DNA from: Lotus japonicus
Lineage: Eukaryota > Streptophyta > Magnoliopsida > Fabales > Fabaceae
Direction of reading: 5' to 3'
Length of the DNA stretch: 64,000 nucleotides
Assembly: GCF_012489685.1 (NCBI RefSeq)
Contig: NC_080045.1
Coordinates: 47,885,096 to 47,949,095, forward strand
Shown here: piece after piece, positions 1 to 13,776 of the stretch
Numbering within the stretch: the first letter of the stretch is position 1
Layout of the letters: each line of letters starts with the position of its first letter
Made by a program: the position numbers and the translations under genes
The notes under the pieces: model-generated
The model's database searches: none
What the model saw: the letters and a program-made list of their open reading frames with translations, nothing else
Told to the model about the DNA's origin: nothing

Positions 1-938
1 CATTCGTTTTGACTAAAATGTATACCAAAGCTACTTACAGCATTGACCCTTTATTACATTACTGCCGATCATAATCTAGCTATCTGCAGAGATTTCATGA
101 TCCAGCTTCATCCAAAAAATTTCACAGATTGAATTGGATTGTTTTTGAAGAAAACTAACAATCAAATCTCTTCAATTTTCTTATATTATCATCCAATCAA
201 ATTATTTCTAAATTCAAATCCAACTCAATTTAATCTTTAGATTAACTTTTTAATTTTCAATGATGGGTAGATAGTATCCAAGTCTTAAAATACTATGGAA
301 GATAATTTAAAGTATCAAATATGTAATTCATAAATCATGACATAATTAATACTAGTAAAAGTATTTTTCACTTAGATATACTTTTATTCAAATGATTACT
401 TGAAACTCTTTGTTCAAATATACTTTTATTAAATAAACCAAATTGGATAATACATTTAAAAAAATATGTAAATATGAATAATATGCAATATTTATAAGTG
501 AAGTTATTGATATTCACACATGTTCAGTTTTGATTGAATTGTATTGATTTGCAAAAGTAAAATCTGGAATCTGATCCAATCCCATAAAAAATTCAGTTCA
601 TTAAGTTTGTTAAAGATATGAAAGCATACAAGTGTTAAGTCAATCAGATTGTGGGGAGGGGGGGGGGGAGAGGAATTATGTTTTACAACTACTTATTGTC
701 AGATTAAAACAAAGCTCAAATCTTATCGGATATAATAATTGAACCATCATCCTTTAACACTTGGGCAGATCAACAAGAAAACAGAATATACAAAAAGACC
801 AATTACATAGCAATACATTGCTCAATTATCTTTTCCAACTTGACAATAACTCATGACACCAGGGGAGAATGAGAAGAATCAAATAAAGTGCCCAAACTTG
901 TCACTGCATCAACCTTACCAATAACAGCATCCACTCTA
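1..938. other. 3' flank of the CIP7-like gene
   Basis: No coding sequence is supported here. The part nearest the gene (about 780-938) is probably its 3' UTR, since the stop codon is at 939-941 on the minus strand. The rest is AT-rich, with a G homopolymer tract near 655-670. No terminal repeats were recognised. Confidence 0.5.
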
Positions 939-3900
939 TCAAGCCATCATAATCTTTTTCTCACTATTCTTGCTTCGAAATGGCGATAACAAGGAGAAAG
1001 AGCGAGAAGCTGCATAACCATGTCCATATTCAGAATAGGAATCTAGATGATAATGTAGCAAAGAGGGTAGGGATAAATGAAAATTGACTCAATGTTCAGT
1101 TAAAGTAAATTGAGCATGCATAGAGTGCTTACACTTTTGTTGAGTTGAGCTGGCAGTAGGAATTTCATCTTGAGAGATCAAATTCTTCAAGGTATGAACT
1201 GAAGATGAGATCGAAAATATGTTTCAGACAGTGTTCTGACGATACTAAATTAATAATTAATAATTAATATGCTGAAGCCCATGAGGAGCACATTACCTTC
1301 GTTACTGGAACCATTAACTCCAATCTCATCTGCCTCAGAACCATCGATGCTAACATTATCTGACTCGGTGTTGTGTCCAGCAGTAGCCGAGCCATGACTC
1401 TTTTTTCCAAACTTCAACAGTCGTCTGAACCCTTTCGGTGATTCCTTCACCTGAGGCTTCTCAACTGCTTCAGGAATCTTCTCAAGTGTTGAGTTCCTAA
1501 TGTCGGACACATGTGCTTTAACAGTCTCAACATCAACTGCTGCAGTCTCTAAACCTGCAGGGGCAGCTCTACCATACTCACTGTTTCTTGTACTAGGATC
1601 TTCCATAGAAGAAACTCGAGCATAAGGGGCATGATATGTCTCCTCAACAGTACAAATATTGGATGCTTTTGAAAGTTCATTTTCAGTATTATCCATTTTG
1701 ACCTGATTTTGGAAGATATTACACTCCAAATCAGCTGGTGCATTAATAAGTTATCAAACCCATGGAAATTTTGTATAAACAATACAAGAACATCTAAAAT
1801 CAAAATCAAAATCTTGTCTGTACAGTTAAAGGCAATGTTGTGAAAAACTAGATTCTACGTAGAATCGGAGAGGGGGTTCAAAATCGTATAATCGTAAATT
1901 GAATCGTAAGATTCTACCATAAATAGAAAAACAAAAAAATAGCATTGATATCTTGTAAGTCACATCATTTAACAAAAATTGGAATAAAAATTCATCAGAT
2001 TAACATCCATACAAGTCATAATCTCAATCCAAAATCATAAGAGTACTAGAACATGAAATTAAAAGATGAAACAGAGACGTTGAAGAATGAAGGAAAACAA
2101 AGATGTTGAAGAATGAAGAGAAAACATAAGAGGAAGAGACCTAGATAGAGACTACAGAAAACAGAGCATGAATGCGTGATTCAATTAACTCTACTATGAG
2201 TGAATTAAATAGGCAATTAGAGGCATGAAGGTTGGGTCACATAGGTTGATTTTTCGAAATATACAATCAGTTATTAATTCTTGTCAATTAACCATTCAAA
2301 TTTGGCAACTACAACCAATTAGAGCTTCAATTTCGAAATCCCCTAAATGCTGGGTGGTGGGTTGTTTTTTCCACAAAGTAAAAAAACTCTCTAGTTTCCC
2401 CAATTTTAGGAATCAGCTTCAAAAATTAAAAAAATACTAGAATCGTAAGATTCAATAGGATTTTACAATTTTACGATTAAAATCTAAGATTCTACGAGAT
2501 TCCACCAAAAAAATATTTTGCATGCGTTTTGAATCGGAACAGTGCTGCAAAATCGCAAAATCTTAGGATTTTGCGATTTTGCTATAGATTTTGCTAACAT
2601 TGGTTAAAGGTTCAGCACATCATTGCTGAAATTTATAAATCAAAATGTTGGCAACTTTTCAATTATCAGGGAATTGAACAGACTTATCTTCCACATATAA
2701 TATGTAGAAATAAAATGGTAGAAAGTTAACGGTAGGACTGCATGATGAACCTTGGTGCGAGTAAGGTTGCATACATCTAACCCTGTATAGTTTTAAAGTG
2801 TCACATATAATAACAATGAAAACATTAGGCTGGCTAAGGCAATTGTGGCACCCATATATACTGTAATTTATGGATGTCAGGTAGCAGAATATTTGTTCTC
2901 ATACATACTCTAAAAAGATTTTGATAAGCGCACGAGCTAAGAAGTCATTAAATGTCATCAAAGCTACTGTAAGTTGTGAATGCATACCTCAGAAGATATG
3001 GGTTGCAGGTGTGATTGGCTTTCCAAGGTTTCTTTATCTATTACATTCATGCTTGGTGGTGAATCGGGAGCAGTAACAACATAATAGGATGCTGAGTCAG
3101 TTTTCTCTGTAAATTTACCATTATCACAATGTACCTTCGGAATCTCAGTTTTTTCTGCTGACTTATGAATAGCAGGGTCATAAGGTTTCTCAAACTCAAG
3201 CATCACAACAGTCTTCTCAACTACAGGATTGTCATCTCCATCATTATTGGATGAAAATCCCATTTCATTTGTCTTGAGCAGAGTGCCTTCTGAGTTCACA
3301 GAAGATTTGTTATCATCCATCTTCTCAATCTTCTCTTTGACTGACGATACGTTTTGGACAATGTCACTTGCTTTAGGTGTTCTGGTTTTCAGTTCTGGGA
3401 AGGCTGCTGTCTTGCTTTTATCATGACTCACAATAGCAGAAATCTTTTTTCTCTCAGGTACATCAGTTGCTTTAATCTTTGATATTGTCGGTTTAGCTGA
3501 GGAAGTCTGACGAGTTGTACTCACTTTGGGTTCTGACAATCTTCTAATCCGTGCCATTGATGCCTTAGTATCAGTTGAGTTATCACCCTTCTCTGGCTTA
3601 GATTCAGGCAAAGAAGACACTGATCGGGTTAATTTGTTTTCGTCCAAGTCACTTCTTCTGGTATTGAGTCTGCTGGTTTTTGAGCCCTTTAAAGAATCAC
3701 TCGATCCAACAGAAGTAGTTCTGGTGGGGAATCTTTGAAGCGGTGAGGATGGTCCTGGCTGTGAATCACTAAATTTTGATCCTTTATAAGAGCTTGGTGA
3801 AAGCTTTGACGGAAATTGTTTCTTGTTTAGCTGTGATGAGACTGGCGACTGTGTAGTGCTTGAGCTATTCCTGGCAGCAATCCTCCTTTGCCTCTCCATC

Positions 3901-6900
3901 TTTAGAGCTTCTAGGCGTTTTATGTCTTCCTCTTCCTAGTTATTATTATAAATACAAGCAAATAAACAGTGTTGAGTAACAGATGAATAACCTTGAAGAC
4001 AAGAATTTGCACTTAATCTCAATGTAAATGAAACTAAGTTAAGGTCAATGATATCGACTCCATGATTCAAAACCAATTTAAGATAATTGTATGAAATGAA
4101 AGTGGGAGGGAGTTGTGGGAATATATGTGAGTACCTTCTCTTTCTTAATTTTCTGAAGATCAGCTTTGTAGTTCCGTAATCTCTCAGCACGTGCCCGTGC
4201 TTCATCCAAAGGACTAGGTTTAGAATTCTTCCCTCTCCTTACTGGTCCGGTGGTCTTTCTTTTATCAGAACTACTTGGAGTAGGTTTTGATTTTGGCTCC
4301 TTATCTAACCTCTTAGATCCTGGTTTAGTGTCAGCTGATAACTCGTTGTTCTTACTTTGTAAAGCACCAGTACCCTGCGCCTGCATTTCATAGTCTAAAG
4401 CAGGGTCATAACTCATTGATCCGCTTTCAGCTCCTCGTTCAGGCATCATGCTTAATACATCTGGCTGATAATTGATACTGTTTATGTCATTAGAAGGTTT
4501 TTCTTCCTTCTGATGCACCATTGGGAACTCAGAGTCTATGTCAATAGCATTTCTCTCAATATTTCCAGCATCGTTGACATGGACTGATCTATACTCCAAA
4601 ATGTAGGAATCGTCATTCATCTCATGAAACAACTTCCTTTGCAAACTATTGTTCGAATAACCTAGTCCACTGGTAGATTCTATATCTGAGAAAGGATGTG
4701 AATTGCCAGACTGACTTTCTTGTTTGGGAATGATGAAATCATCACCGGCAGCCCTCTTATAACCACCAACTTTTGCATTCACTTCTAAAGATTGTGCATT
4801 ATCTGCAGACCAACCGCCACCAGACTGCCCTTCCCTTACAGATAATAATAAATTATCATCGGATGTCTTCGGCATGCGGATCAGTCCATTGCTAATGCTA
4901 TGCATATCGATAGTACGACTGCCTTGAACTTGATGCATTTCCCGCTCATTAAAAACCAAAGGATCATCGACAACATGCTTTTTTCTTCTGGTTCCATCTA
5001 CCTTTTCCGTGTTAAATTGGTCTTGGTCAATGGCATGTCTGTTTTCATCAACATCTCTGAGTAAACAAGTTTGAAATGCTTGCCAGGCTCCTCCATCTGC
5101 ATCCTTCCCATGGTAAGCTTCTTCCTCGCAAGATGAATTCAACTTCTTCGAAGATTCTTTTCTGGGTCCCCTTCTTTTTGATGCCTTCACAGATTCCTGA
5201 TTATCTTCATCTTCGTCAATTTCTGAGGCAGAATATGAATCTGATCCACTTCCAGAAGAGTTCTCTGTCTTCGTTATGTAATTGATATTCCGAATGACCA
5301 CCTTGCCAGATTTCTGTCTACCTGATCGGCTACCCTTCTTCCGTCGATCTCCTGTCTGTGAACCTCCTCTCTCCATATCCACTTCATCCTGCAACCTTGA
5401 TTCAGCATTGCTGTGTCCACTATCCATGGAATGCCTTCTGAGCCCCATATTTTGACCAGCAATTAGTCTTGGGTCTTCCATAGGAGGAAAATTTGGCTGC
5501 ATAAATGGGCTGTTTCCTGGATATGTGGGATAGTAGGGTATTCCTTGCACTGGATATGGCTGAAAGACTGGTACAGCACCTGGGGGAGAATGAACAGGCC
5601 AAGGAGGGAACATATGATGTGGAAACTGACCTTGAACATTATCTTGTTGGCCGACAAATGGTTGGCGGTCCATTGGAGGCACATCTGGAAATGTGTAAAC
5701 AAGAATCTCAAGACATATTTCCAAGTAAGAAAGAAGACAGTTTATGCGCATATTAAAAAGAATACCAAATTATAATAAATGCACATTAGGTTGTGAACAG
5801 ACAATAAATTCACAAGTCACAATGTTCTGGAATTGTCAGGTACCTGAACTTGCTTTCATATTGTTCTCTGAGTCCAATTCAGTGTGGGAAGTAGCGGCCA
5901 TATTGGGAAGTATAATGCCAGATCCATTTAATGCAATGAAGTCTGAGCGATTGGACATCATTTCAGCAGTATCAATTTCAAGCCATTGTCCCGTTTCATG
6001 TTTTCTTTTCCAAAGATCCCTAAATTTTGTGGATGCATCCCTGATGAATGACATAAGCATCAGCAAGATTGTCCATAACTCATAAGGGTGTTACATGTCA
6101 ATGGGTGACGCACTCTAAGATTTCACCGATCAATATTTAAGGTCAAAATGCTCAATGAAAGAAAGTTCTCTTACATCAAGCGAGATGCCCCAAAGCATTC
6201 AGCAAATGACATCAAAGCTGGTATGTAGTCAATGTCAAAACCAGCAGCAACAGCACGTGCAAATGCCATGCCTTGCTCTTTCTGCAGTACTGATTTACGC
6301 GTCTCTAGGACCTTCAGAAGATGAACTCTAAAAAAACATGTAGCAGAAGTGAACATAAAACATATTTTGACAAGCTGTTACACATTGTGCAAAGAAGCTT
6401 AAACTAATAACTAATTATGAAATGAGCAGCTTATTTATCATGTTTATGTACAATTGGGGGGAACAAGTAGTACAGTCCAACAGAGGTTTAATTAAGAATT
6501 TATTTAATACAATGTAGAAAAACTTGTCCCAAAAAGCTTGGTGCATTAAATAACCATCTCCGCTTGCATACTTGTTCAATCCTCCTTAATAAAAAAATGC
6601 CATAGCCCTTCCAACATGATGCTTTTATTAGAGTGGTGGGTATCCGATTATCATCAATAGTCAATACATATCCAGTAACAGGAAAGCTTGTTTGACAGGG
6701 AAGTTCTCTCATTCTCTGGGATAGGTAAAAAATGGTGTCCAAATCGGAAGCAAGTTTATCAGAATTTTTAATTGAAATTTTGAAGTAATTACAAAGGCAA
6801 CCATCCAGGTTTTAAGACCTTTGCTTTATTTGCTAAATGCATATTCTAGACATGCAAGGTGAGGAATGATCAGTCAATGTATTTTATCATTTAGACATGG

Positions 6901-8752
6901 CCTGTAAGTAGAAGTTAAAATTTTCTACTCTGAATGATGTTCATTCATAGATAAGGGGAGGAGACATGGAACTTACTTTGAATTTCCTTCTGATGTGGTG
7001 CTTCCATTTGCTTCAAGTGGCTGTGCATCAGGCTGGCATATAGTCAAACAGATTAGTAAGAAAATAAAAATATTAATTATATGAATAGTGTATTGAATTA
7101 AGTATTAAGGAGCTGCTAACCTTGTAAAGTACAATTGCTTTCTCCTCATTAGTATCCTGGTGATTCTTTCTGCCTGTACAAAGGAGCAAGTTTTGTTAGT
7201 CATAAAAAATTATAAATCTTAGCAGAGCTTTATGCCCATATTCATTCAAAAGAAGTTATTTGTACACAATGATAATGTGTAATAGAATTGTTCTTTAGAA
7301 AGTACCTTCAGTGCTTTCCACATGCTTTACTTGGTTTTCTTCCACCTGTAGAAATACATGATTACTGAAACAATCCTTTAAGAGCAGTCAATAATCATAT
7401 AATAATGCTAGGCCTTTTTCTTACAGTGCTAATCCCTAAAGAATTGTTTCCTTGAATTGCAATAGCCTCTTCAATTTGTAAGATTTCTGATTCTAAAGTA
7501 TACACACGTTCCAATATCTCAGGAGTGCTCACAAAACGAACAAACCTACATAATAAGGTAAAATTAGTGCAGCAGGCTAAAGTATTTTTGAAAATAAAAT
7601 ATCACCTAACAATAATAAGAGGGGAAATTTTTTGTCTCAAACCATCCAGTTAAAGTCATTAAGTCAACAAATTATGTTTCATTTTATATCCTTTAGCTCT
7701 GGAAAGAGTAAAACAAAAGAGATTTGACAGAGATTACAGACAACGACAATGAAAAGAGGGATTTTATAAATGGCATTCCATATCCATGCTGAGTACTGGA
7801 TGCAACAACACCAATTGAAAGCTTAAGAAGCTATGCTAAACACAACAACAAACCAAAACATAAAAAGTCAAACCTTTCAACAATTCCTTTTGTAAACCAT
7901 GAGGCATCATTGACACCCTCAGGCTCAAGAACAATTGAATAACCACCCTTGTCCATTTGATCCTGAGCAGCCTTCAAGTGGGACAGAAATGGGTTGAGCA
8001 AGCCTGAGGCAAGTTTCTCCTTCTTTCCTTTCACAGTTATAACCAAGTCAAACCTGATTTACAGAAGTGCAAAGGGGCAGTGAAGTATCAAAACCACAAC
8101 TCAGGCTTCAAATATATGTAACTGCTAAATGACCTTTCACATGGACCAATTAGTGACATACAAATAAAAAAAAGCAATGCCTAAGTACCCATTTGGATGC
8201 AAACAAAAGAGCACTTATTGGAGCTCATTCGGTGCATTTTCTAGTAGTTAAGCTCCAATAAGCACCTACCCAAACGGGGGTCCAACAGCACTGAAATAAC
8301 CTTAAAAGTTCAAACTTTATCACTTATAGAAACCCTCCACCAAATTTAAACAGGTGAAAGCTCCAAAATCAGCCACAGGATTCATGATTAAACTGGCAGA
8401 TAAAAACCCATGTTGCAAAAACACAAGGTTTCATGATGGTTCCCATTAAATCATCAAACTTCAGAATCAGAACAAAACTGAACTAAACCAACCCACTTGC
8501 CAGTCTAATAAAAGAAAGCAAGTAGCATCCTTAAATGAAATCATGCACTTCAGGTGCAAATACACCAAGTAATAACTGAAGCACAGAAGAAAAATACACC
8601 ACAGTATAGCTCAAACTTTAATCCCAAATGGCAAAAAGTCAAAGAAACCCAACAAAACATTCAACTCATTGATGAATGGGATTCAACTCCTACCTTGTTC
8701 TAGTGGGTGTGAGCTGAAACACAGCTGAATCCAACCTTGTTGAGGAGTTCAT
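939..8752 (-). CDS. CIP7: COP1-interacting protein 7 (CIP7)-like protein, 12 exons, about 1288 aa
   Basis: Spliced minus-strand gene with coding exons 8752-8694, 8053-7874, 7545-7425, 7345-7306, 7173-7121, 7032-6977, 6327-6175, 6040-5844, 5684-4135, 3935-2988, about 1702-1297 and 1042-939. All junctions are GT-AG and phases agree, giving 1289 codons including TGA. The start is chosen because exon 1 reads MNSSTRLDSAVFQLTPTRTR and continues into FDLVITVKGKKEKLASGLL, the conserved N-terminus of plant CIP7 proteins. Exon 3 holds FVRFVSTPEILERVYTLES. The exon 9/10 junction encodes a charged coiled-coil-like stretch ending MERQRRIAARN. The middle and C-terminus are Ser/Lys-rich and probably disordered. 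In Arabidopsis CIP7 binds the light-signalling repressor COP1, is nuclear, and promotes light-dependent pigment gene expression; that role is inferred by homology. The acceptor of exon 11 is uncertain (1702 or 1723, both in phase). Introns carry a hAT element and a MITE, but coding exons look intact. Confidence 0.88.
1833..2602. mobile_element. Non-autonomous hAT-type element in CIP7 intron 10
   Basis: The 770-bp element is bounded by exact 8-bp target duplications GTTAAAGG (1825-1832 and 2603-2610). Its ends form a short inverted repeat, CAATGTTGTGAAAA at the left and CAATGTTAGCAAAA read inward from the right. Both flanks carry many short copies of AGATTCTACG/CGTAGAATCT-like and GCGATTTTGC-like words, giving a foldback character. 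No transposase is present. An 8-bp duplication with short TIRs fits hAT. It lies in the intron between the coding exons ending at 2988 and starting at about 1702, and is spliced out in the gene model. Confidence 0.75.
8187..8281. mobile_element. Small foldback MITE in CIP7 intron 1
   Basis: About 95 bp folds on itself: the left arm runs CCCATTTGGATGC then GCACTTATTGGAGCT; the right arm is the imperfect complement, AGCTCCAATAAGCAC then CCCAAACGGGGG. This is the usual look of a short plant MITE. No clear target duplication was identified. Confidence 0.55.
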
Positions 8753-9750
8753 AGTTTATCACGAAATAGCAAAGATAGCAACTTGATACTCAATAATCAA
8801 CCAACAGGGTTCTCTCTAGAAAATCAGATGAACATTCACAAAAGGGTGTCAAAAAATTCAATCACTGGAAAAAGATGAAAAAAGACAAGCTTTTCAATGT
8901 AAAAAAAAAACGAGGCTTCAACTTGACGACTCACAGAACAAAAAGTTGCAGAGGGACATTGGGAAGGGGAGAGAGGTGAAGTGTGTGACAGAGAAAAAGG
9001 ATCCAAAGATTGTTTGGTTTTTTTCAATGGAGTGGAATTAAGGGAAATGGTTGAGGGTATAATGGGGATTTCGTTGAGAAACGACATTATCTATCGAGGC
9101 GCCGAAGTTGGACAGTGACAGTGTCAGCGAGATAGATCTCTTATTGGGGGTTCAAGGTTGTCTGTGAAATTACGATGCTGTCTTTGTGCCTTTTTTTATT
9201 CTTCATATTCCCAGAGAGGGTTGGTTGTTTTTTGTCTCCATAACGCTCTGTTTGGTTTTGGTAAGTGGCAAGTTGGTTAGCTGTTTGACCGTGTAATCAT
9301 TTATTTCATTGTTAGATGATTCCAGGGTATTAACCGTCAACAATATGTGTAATCATTCTTCACATTTTATCCGTTGTGTGTGCTAGCACTAATAAACTGA
9401 CCACAATATGTGCTTTATTTCATGGGCTACGATCAAATTTTATCATGATTAAAAGATGAAGTGAGCTAATCATTACACTACACATTATACAGTTAAATTC
9501 ATTCATTCTTGAATTCTCGAAGATAAATGGAATGGATTAAAATCGCTTTTGGTTCATGTATCCTAGAAGAAGTTCTTTGGGATACAATCATAATTTGAGT
9601 TGTTTGTGTGTTTGGATCTCAGTTTATTTATCAGCTGCTTAATGATTAATTAGTTATCAAGTTCTGCAGTAGTGGCATGTATTATGAGGGACCCAGAAAC
9701 GTTTTCTTTGACTTGAAAAAAAAAACGTACCAAAAAATTTGAATTCCATT
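8753..9750 (-). promoter_or_regulatory. 5' UTR and promoter region of the CIP7-like gene
   Basis: This non-coding kilobase lies between the CIP7-like start codon and the left end of the large MULE. The part up to about 9100 is probably 5' UTR and proximal promoter, judged by position only. No TATA box or specific element could be assigned with confidence. The MULE inserted about 1 kb upstream of the start codon and so could have altered distal promoter sequence. Confidence 0.4.
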
Positions 9751-9759
9751 TAGATTTTG

Positions 9760-9828
9760 GGCAGAGACTATTACCCCTCTTTACTATTCACACCATCCCC
9801 TTTTTTTATAATTCCAAAAATACCCCCC
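9760..9828 (+). repeat. Left TIR of the MULE
   Basis: The sequence starts GGCAGAGACTATTACCCC and pairs with the right end at 30470-30548. Differences are a few substitutions and a short indel after ACTATT. It ends in a C-run (AATACCCCCC) that matches the TGGGGGTAT run on the other side. Confidence 0.88.
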
Positions 9829-12450
9829 AAATAGAAAACATACAAAACAGTAAAAAAAAAATACTCTCACTATCTCACCTTCTTCCTTCTTCCTCTTCCA
9901 CTCTCACCTTCCCCCATCCCTATTTCATCTTCCCAATCAATATATCACACACTTTGAAGCTCCAAATTAGTGTAGAAGATAAGTGGGTGAGATCAAGAGA
10001 ATATTAGAAGCTCAAAATAGGTGAGATTTTGGGATTTTTACGGGTTTTTCGCGTAAATCAGGGTTGAATATGTGGGTTCTGGTTCGTTCCGCAGCTTAAA
10101 ATGCGGACGTTTAATTGCTACCGCTATTTTTGTAAGGCCCGAGTTTTTAAGTTCATGCTAAGTGAATAAACTTCTTATTCACGATTAGGGTTGATGTAAT
10201 GTGAAGGGAAACCTGAACGAAAGTTTATTAAATGAAATATATTTATGAAGGAGAAAGTTCAGGAAAAGTTCAAGGATTGCATTATGATCGATAAAAGTTA
10301 TAGCACGAACGTTTTACGCTTAAACCTAGGTCAGAAACCCTAGTATATAGCTAATTTTCACTTTTAGGCACGATGGCAGTTAATTCCAAAAATCTTCAGA
10401 GAAATGTTAGAACTTCTCTTTTTCCATATATCACAATCGTTTCGAGCCGAAACTCTAGGATCTACGAACGTCCGATTCCAATCATCGGAAGTTTACCGAA
10501 ACCGAATCCCTGGTATTTCAAAACCCTAGAATCACCCGACTATGGGGACTTTATCTATTCAGAGCTTCAAATGAATATTCTACACGCGTACACCCATTTC
10601 TCTTGATGATTTCAATCTTTCTTCCGAAGGAAGTTTTCTATTCCGACATTCGATGCAAAAAGCAACTTATCGGGTAAAATAGTTTTATACCGACTATGCA
10701 TTAGTTGCCAAAAATACAAGGAGACATCTTCTTAGCTTAGGAATTCCTTTGCCAAAACCTATCTTAGAATTCATGGAGAATGATGCCGGAAAAATCAGAT
10801 TCGCGAAACTTTCATTTTCCCGCGAATTACCATTTTCTATATATAGCCAAGAAATGAGAAAAAAAAAACAAATATCTTACCCATTTCTTCCCAAGGAGGC
10901 CGCGAGTTTGCTAAGGAGAGGAGGAGAAGAGATTTTGTTCAATCCTTGCTTGATCGTTGATTAATCAGTTGCTGCTTCAAGGTTTCGAGGTATAGTCGCT
11001 AATCCTTACCTCTGATCGCTTTTTCCATAGCTTTTCTGTAGAGTTTTCTGAGTGGATAGTTTATGGGTTTTTGCAAAACTATCCTGAATCTTTCATTTCT
11101 GATTCTAAACCTCTTCTATATGTGCCCAAGATCACTTCTACCGGATTAGATTTTCCGTTATGTCGCCGGAATTCCGCCGGAATCAATTTGAACCTAAAAT
11201 ACCCATTTTTGGAGTTTTTTGTGTAAAGCTTCAACCTTTAGGCTGAAAACTATCGCCTTAGCTTAGTGCTAGTAGGATTAGTTGTCATAAACGTCGTTGG
11301 TGACGTCCCTGCAAAATTTTATTTTTGGGATTTCAGTTTTGAAAATCCTAAGTTAAAAATCATGACCAAAATACCCCTGCGACAGTTTTTGATCCGATAA
11401 TTTTTCCGAGTTCAGAATACCCTTAGTTACGGCTTATGATAGCATAGGAACCAAGTTTGATCGAAGAAAAATCGAACCCCACAATTAACCAAAGTGGCCG
11501 AACCTACTTAGGGGGGAGGAGGAAATTTCCTTTTCCGAAAACTTGTCCTTTCGCGCTAGTTTATCGTACCTTAGAGTATAGATTACTTCGAGTAACCTTA
11601 GTAAGTATCGATAGCTTAGTTTCCGATAGATTCTGATAGTATTCTGTGGTTTCATTGTAAAGGTGCTTTTGAGGATTTCTCTGAGGAACAACACTTTGAG
11701 TGCGAGGAAGCGCTTGACGATCATACTGGAGAACCTTCAGGTGAGGGCTTCTCACTGAATCTCTAGTTAATGCTTAGGGTCGATGTTTCGACATTGTTTA
11801 CTGTTTATGCACTGGATTGTGTGTGATTGGAAAATGTTTTCTGAGGCTTCGGCTGACAATGTAGATGGTTCATCTACTGAATGTTTTTGAGATTGTCTTG
11901 CATGCTATGTGCTATGTGGGTAATCTAGGATGTGTGGTGCATGCTTTATATGCTAAGTGCTAAGTGTTTATGATGCGATTTATTGATATATGACATGTTG
12001 TTGATTGTGATGATTTAAATATGCTCTGTACTGGAATCTGAGATTCTGAATGGTGAGAATAGCGGGCAGGTCATGCCGATTTTATTTTGAGAGTTTTGAG
12101 AAAGTTTGATAGGACGAACGAGGTTCGGGCCTTAATTTTGTTTAGTGGATCGAGACATCCTCTGGAAGCGACTTGGGATTGGGAGACCCTGCGAATGTAT
12201 AAGACTTGCGATAAGACAAAATGGAATCTATTTTATAAAGAAAATTCATAAGACCTTAAATAACCTCAAAATCTTTAAGTAATGATAATAACCTCGAAGG
12301 AAGGCATTGGAAGTCAAATCATGGTTTTGGAAAAGCGAGGAGTGTCGTCGGATCCAAGTGTTGAGGAGTTTGGTAAGTTCTGAGTATGTTGGTACTTCTT
12401 CGCTCGTTGAGCAATTTGTTAGCCATCCAAGGGATGAGCCGAGGAGCTTC

Positions 12451-12595
12451 ACTGAGGCGTGAGACCTTGTGAATGCGGGATACTCCACTGAGGCGTGAGA
12501 CCTTGTGGAAAGCATGGAACTCCACTGAGGCGTGAGACCTTGTGAGAGCATGAAACTTCACTGAAGCGAGAGACTTCGTGAGAGTATTGATGACC
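12451..12595. repeat. Minisatellite of about 36 bp x 4 inside the solo LTR
   Basis: Four imperfect units begin ACTGAGGCGTGAGACCTTGT at about 12451, 12487, 12524 and 12560; the last is more diverged. The LTRs at 56.7-64 kb lack this array and have a 19-bp array in the neighbouring segment. Confidence 0.8.
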
Positions 12596-13295
12596 CGAAG
12601 AGTCATCGTGAGTGGTTGCACTCGTTTTATGATTATTGTATTTTGTCGCAGAATCGACTTTACCTTAGGGTAAGCTTTTAGAGACATTAATGTAGCTAGA
12701 ACACGTGGCGACGTGTCGAGTGAGGTCGGAGACGTTGTTTGGCTAATCACTGCATTGCATGCACTCATTAAGTGGTTTAAACACGGCGATATACCGGACC
12801 ACGGCGGATTCCAAAATTGGTTATAAGACCAGGATTTCCGCGTAAGAGCGCTGCTAGGTGACTCTTAGTAGCAGACCGAAATGGCAGGCCTTCGGGTTTT
12901 ATGCTGATCTGACTACATGATGATGTTGGAGTAAGAGGCATCACGGGCCGAAATGGCACCACCGTGGCTGGTGAAGGGCTGATCCGATGATGTCCATCCG
13001 TTCCGGAATGCATATTGGTTGACTGGGTTAACCTGCATTGCATATCATGCAACATACATACTAATTTAGTTGTCGAGTGTGATTGTTATTTGTCAATCCT
13101 ATTTGGAACATGCTATTTGTTATTGTTGTCATTTACATTCGATATGGAACATGCAACCCTAGGAATGACATCTCTAGTTATAAGCCTAAGTGGCTATTTA
13201 TTATTTGTACCTATTGGGTTTATTATCTACATAGTTCTTTAGAGTTGACCCTCGCGTCTTCTGTGTGTGTTTTGGCGGACAACGCCTTTTGTCAG

Positions 13296-13776
13296 ATGAA
13301 TATTGCGGACTGGTTCACCATGGTCCACCCTTCGGGGGGGGATTAGGTACGAGATGATAGATCAGGACGACCCCGGGTCGTGGGTGGTTGACCCCGCGAG
13401 CCACCGAGCGACGTATTCGGGGCGCATCATGGAGGACCACGTGGACAGTGGAGGACTCTTGAGGTCAGGAGTGTTGAGGCGATGCTCTATCAGCTTCAAC
13501 TTGCCACCGGGCGTTCACTGCGAACCAGGATTCGGAGGAGCACCGCCGCCACCGTCATCTTCAGAGGAGGAGGATCCCTCAGAGGAGATTCCAGTGGGAG
13601 TGCCTTCGGCAGGGTCTAGTGCACCCTCCGTTGCGATCATCGATGATCAGGGTTCGGGCCCTAAGCCCGTGAGTCCAGCATCGGAGCGCACTGCGGTTGC
13701 GAGGGGAGGACGGATAGGGTTAGTAGACTTGGTCGTTCTGGATTCTGATTCAGACGACGATCATGCTAGCACATAG
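13296..13776 (+). pseudogene. Reading frame encoded inside the solo LTR, frameshifted at a G run
   Basis: An ATG at 13296 directly follows a splice-acceptor-like TTTTGTCAG. The frame runs into a run of eight G (13334-13341) and stops just after. A second frame, open from before the run to TAG at 13774-13776, continues for about 145 codons. The block is GC-rich and encodes an acidic protein with a Pro/Ser/Glu-rich stretch (PPPPSSSEEEDPSEE). I do not recognise the product. The corresponding place in the 56.7 kb LTR holds only a 33-codon frame. It may be a remnant of an LTR-encoded ORF or a captured exon; the frame break could be real or a homopolymer error. Confidence 0.4.

Noticed and set aside
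1250..1729. Stand-alone 159-codon gene
   Set aside because: It is exon 11 of the CIP7-like gene; splice sites and phase connect it to its neighbours.
10373..10964. Open frames of about 75 codons in the left part of the solo LTR
   Set aside because: The same stretch in the 56.7 kb LTRs has stops and shifts; no protein family was recognised.
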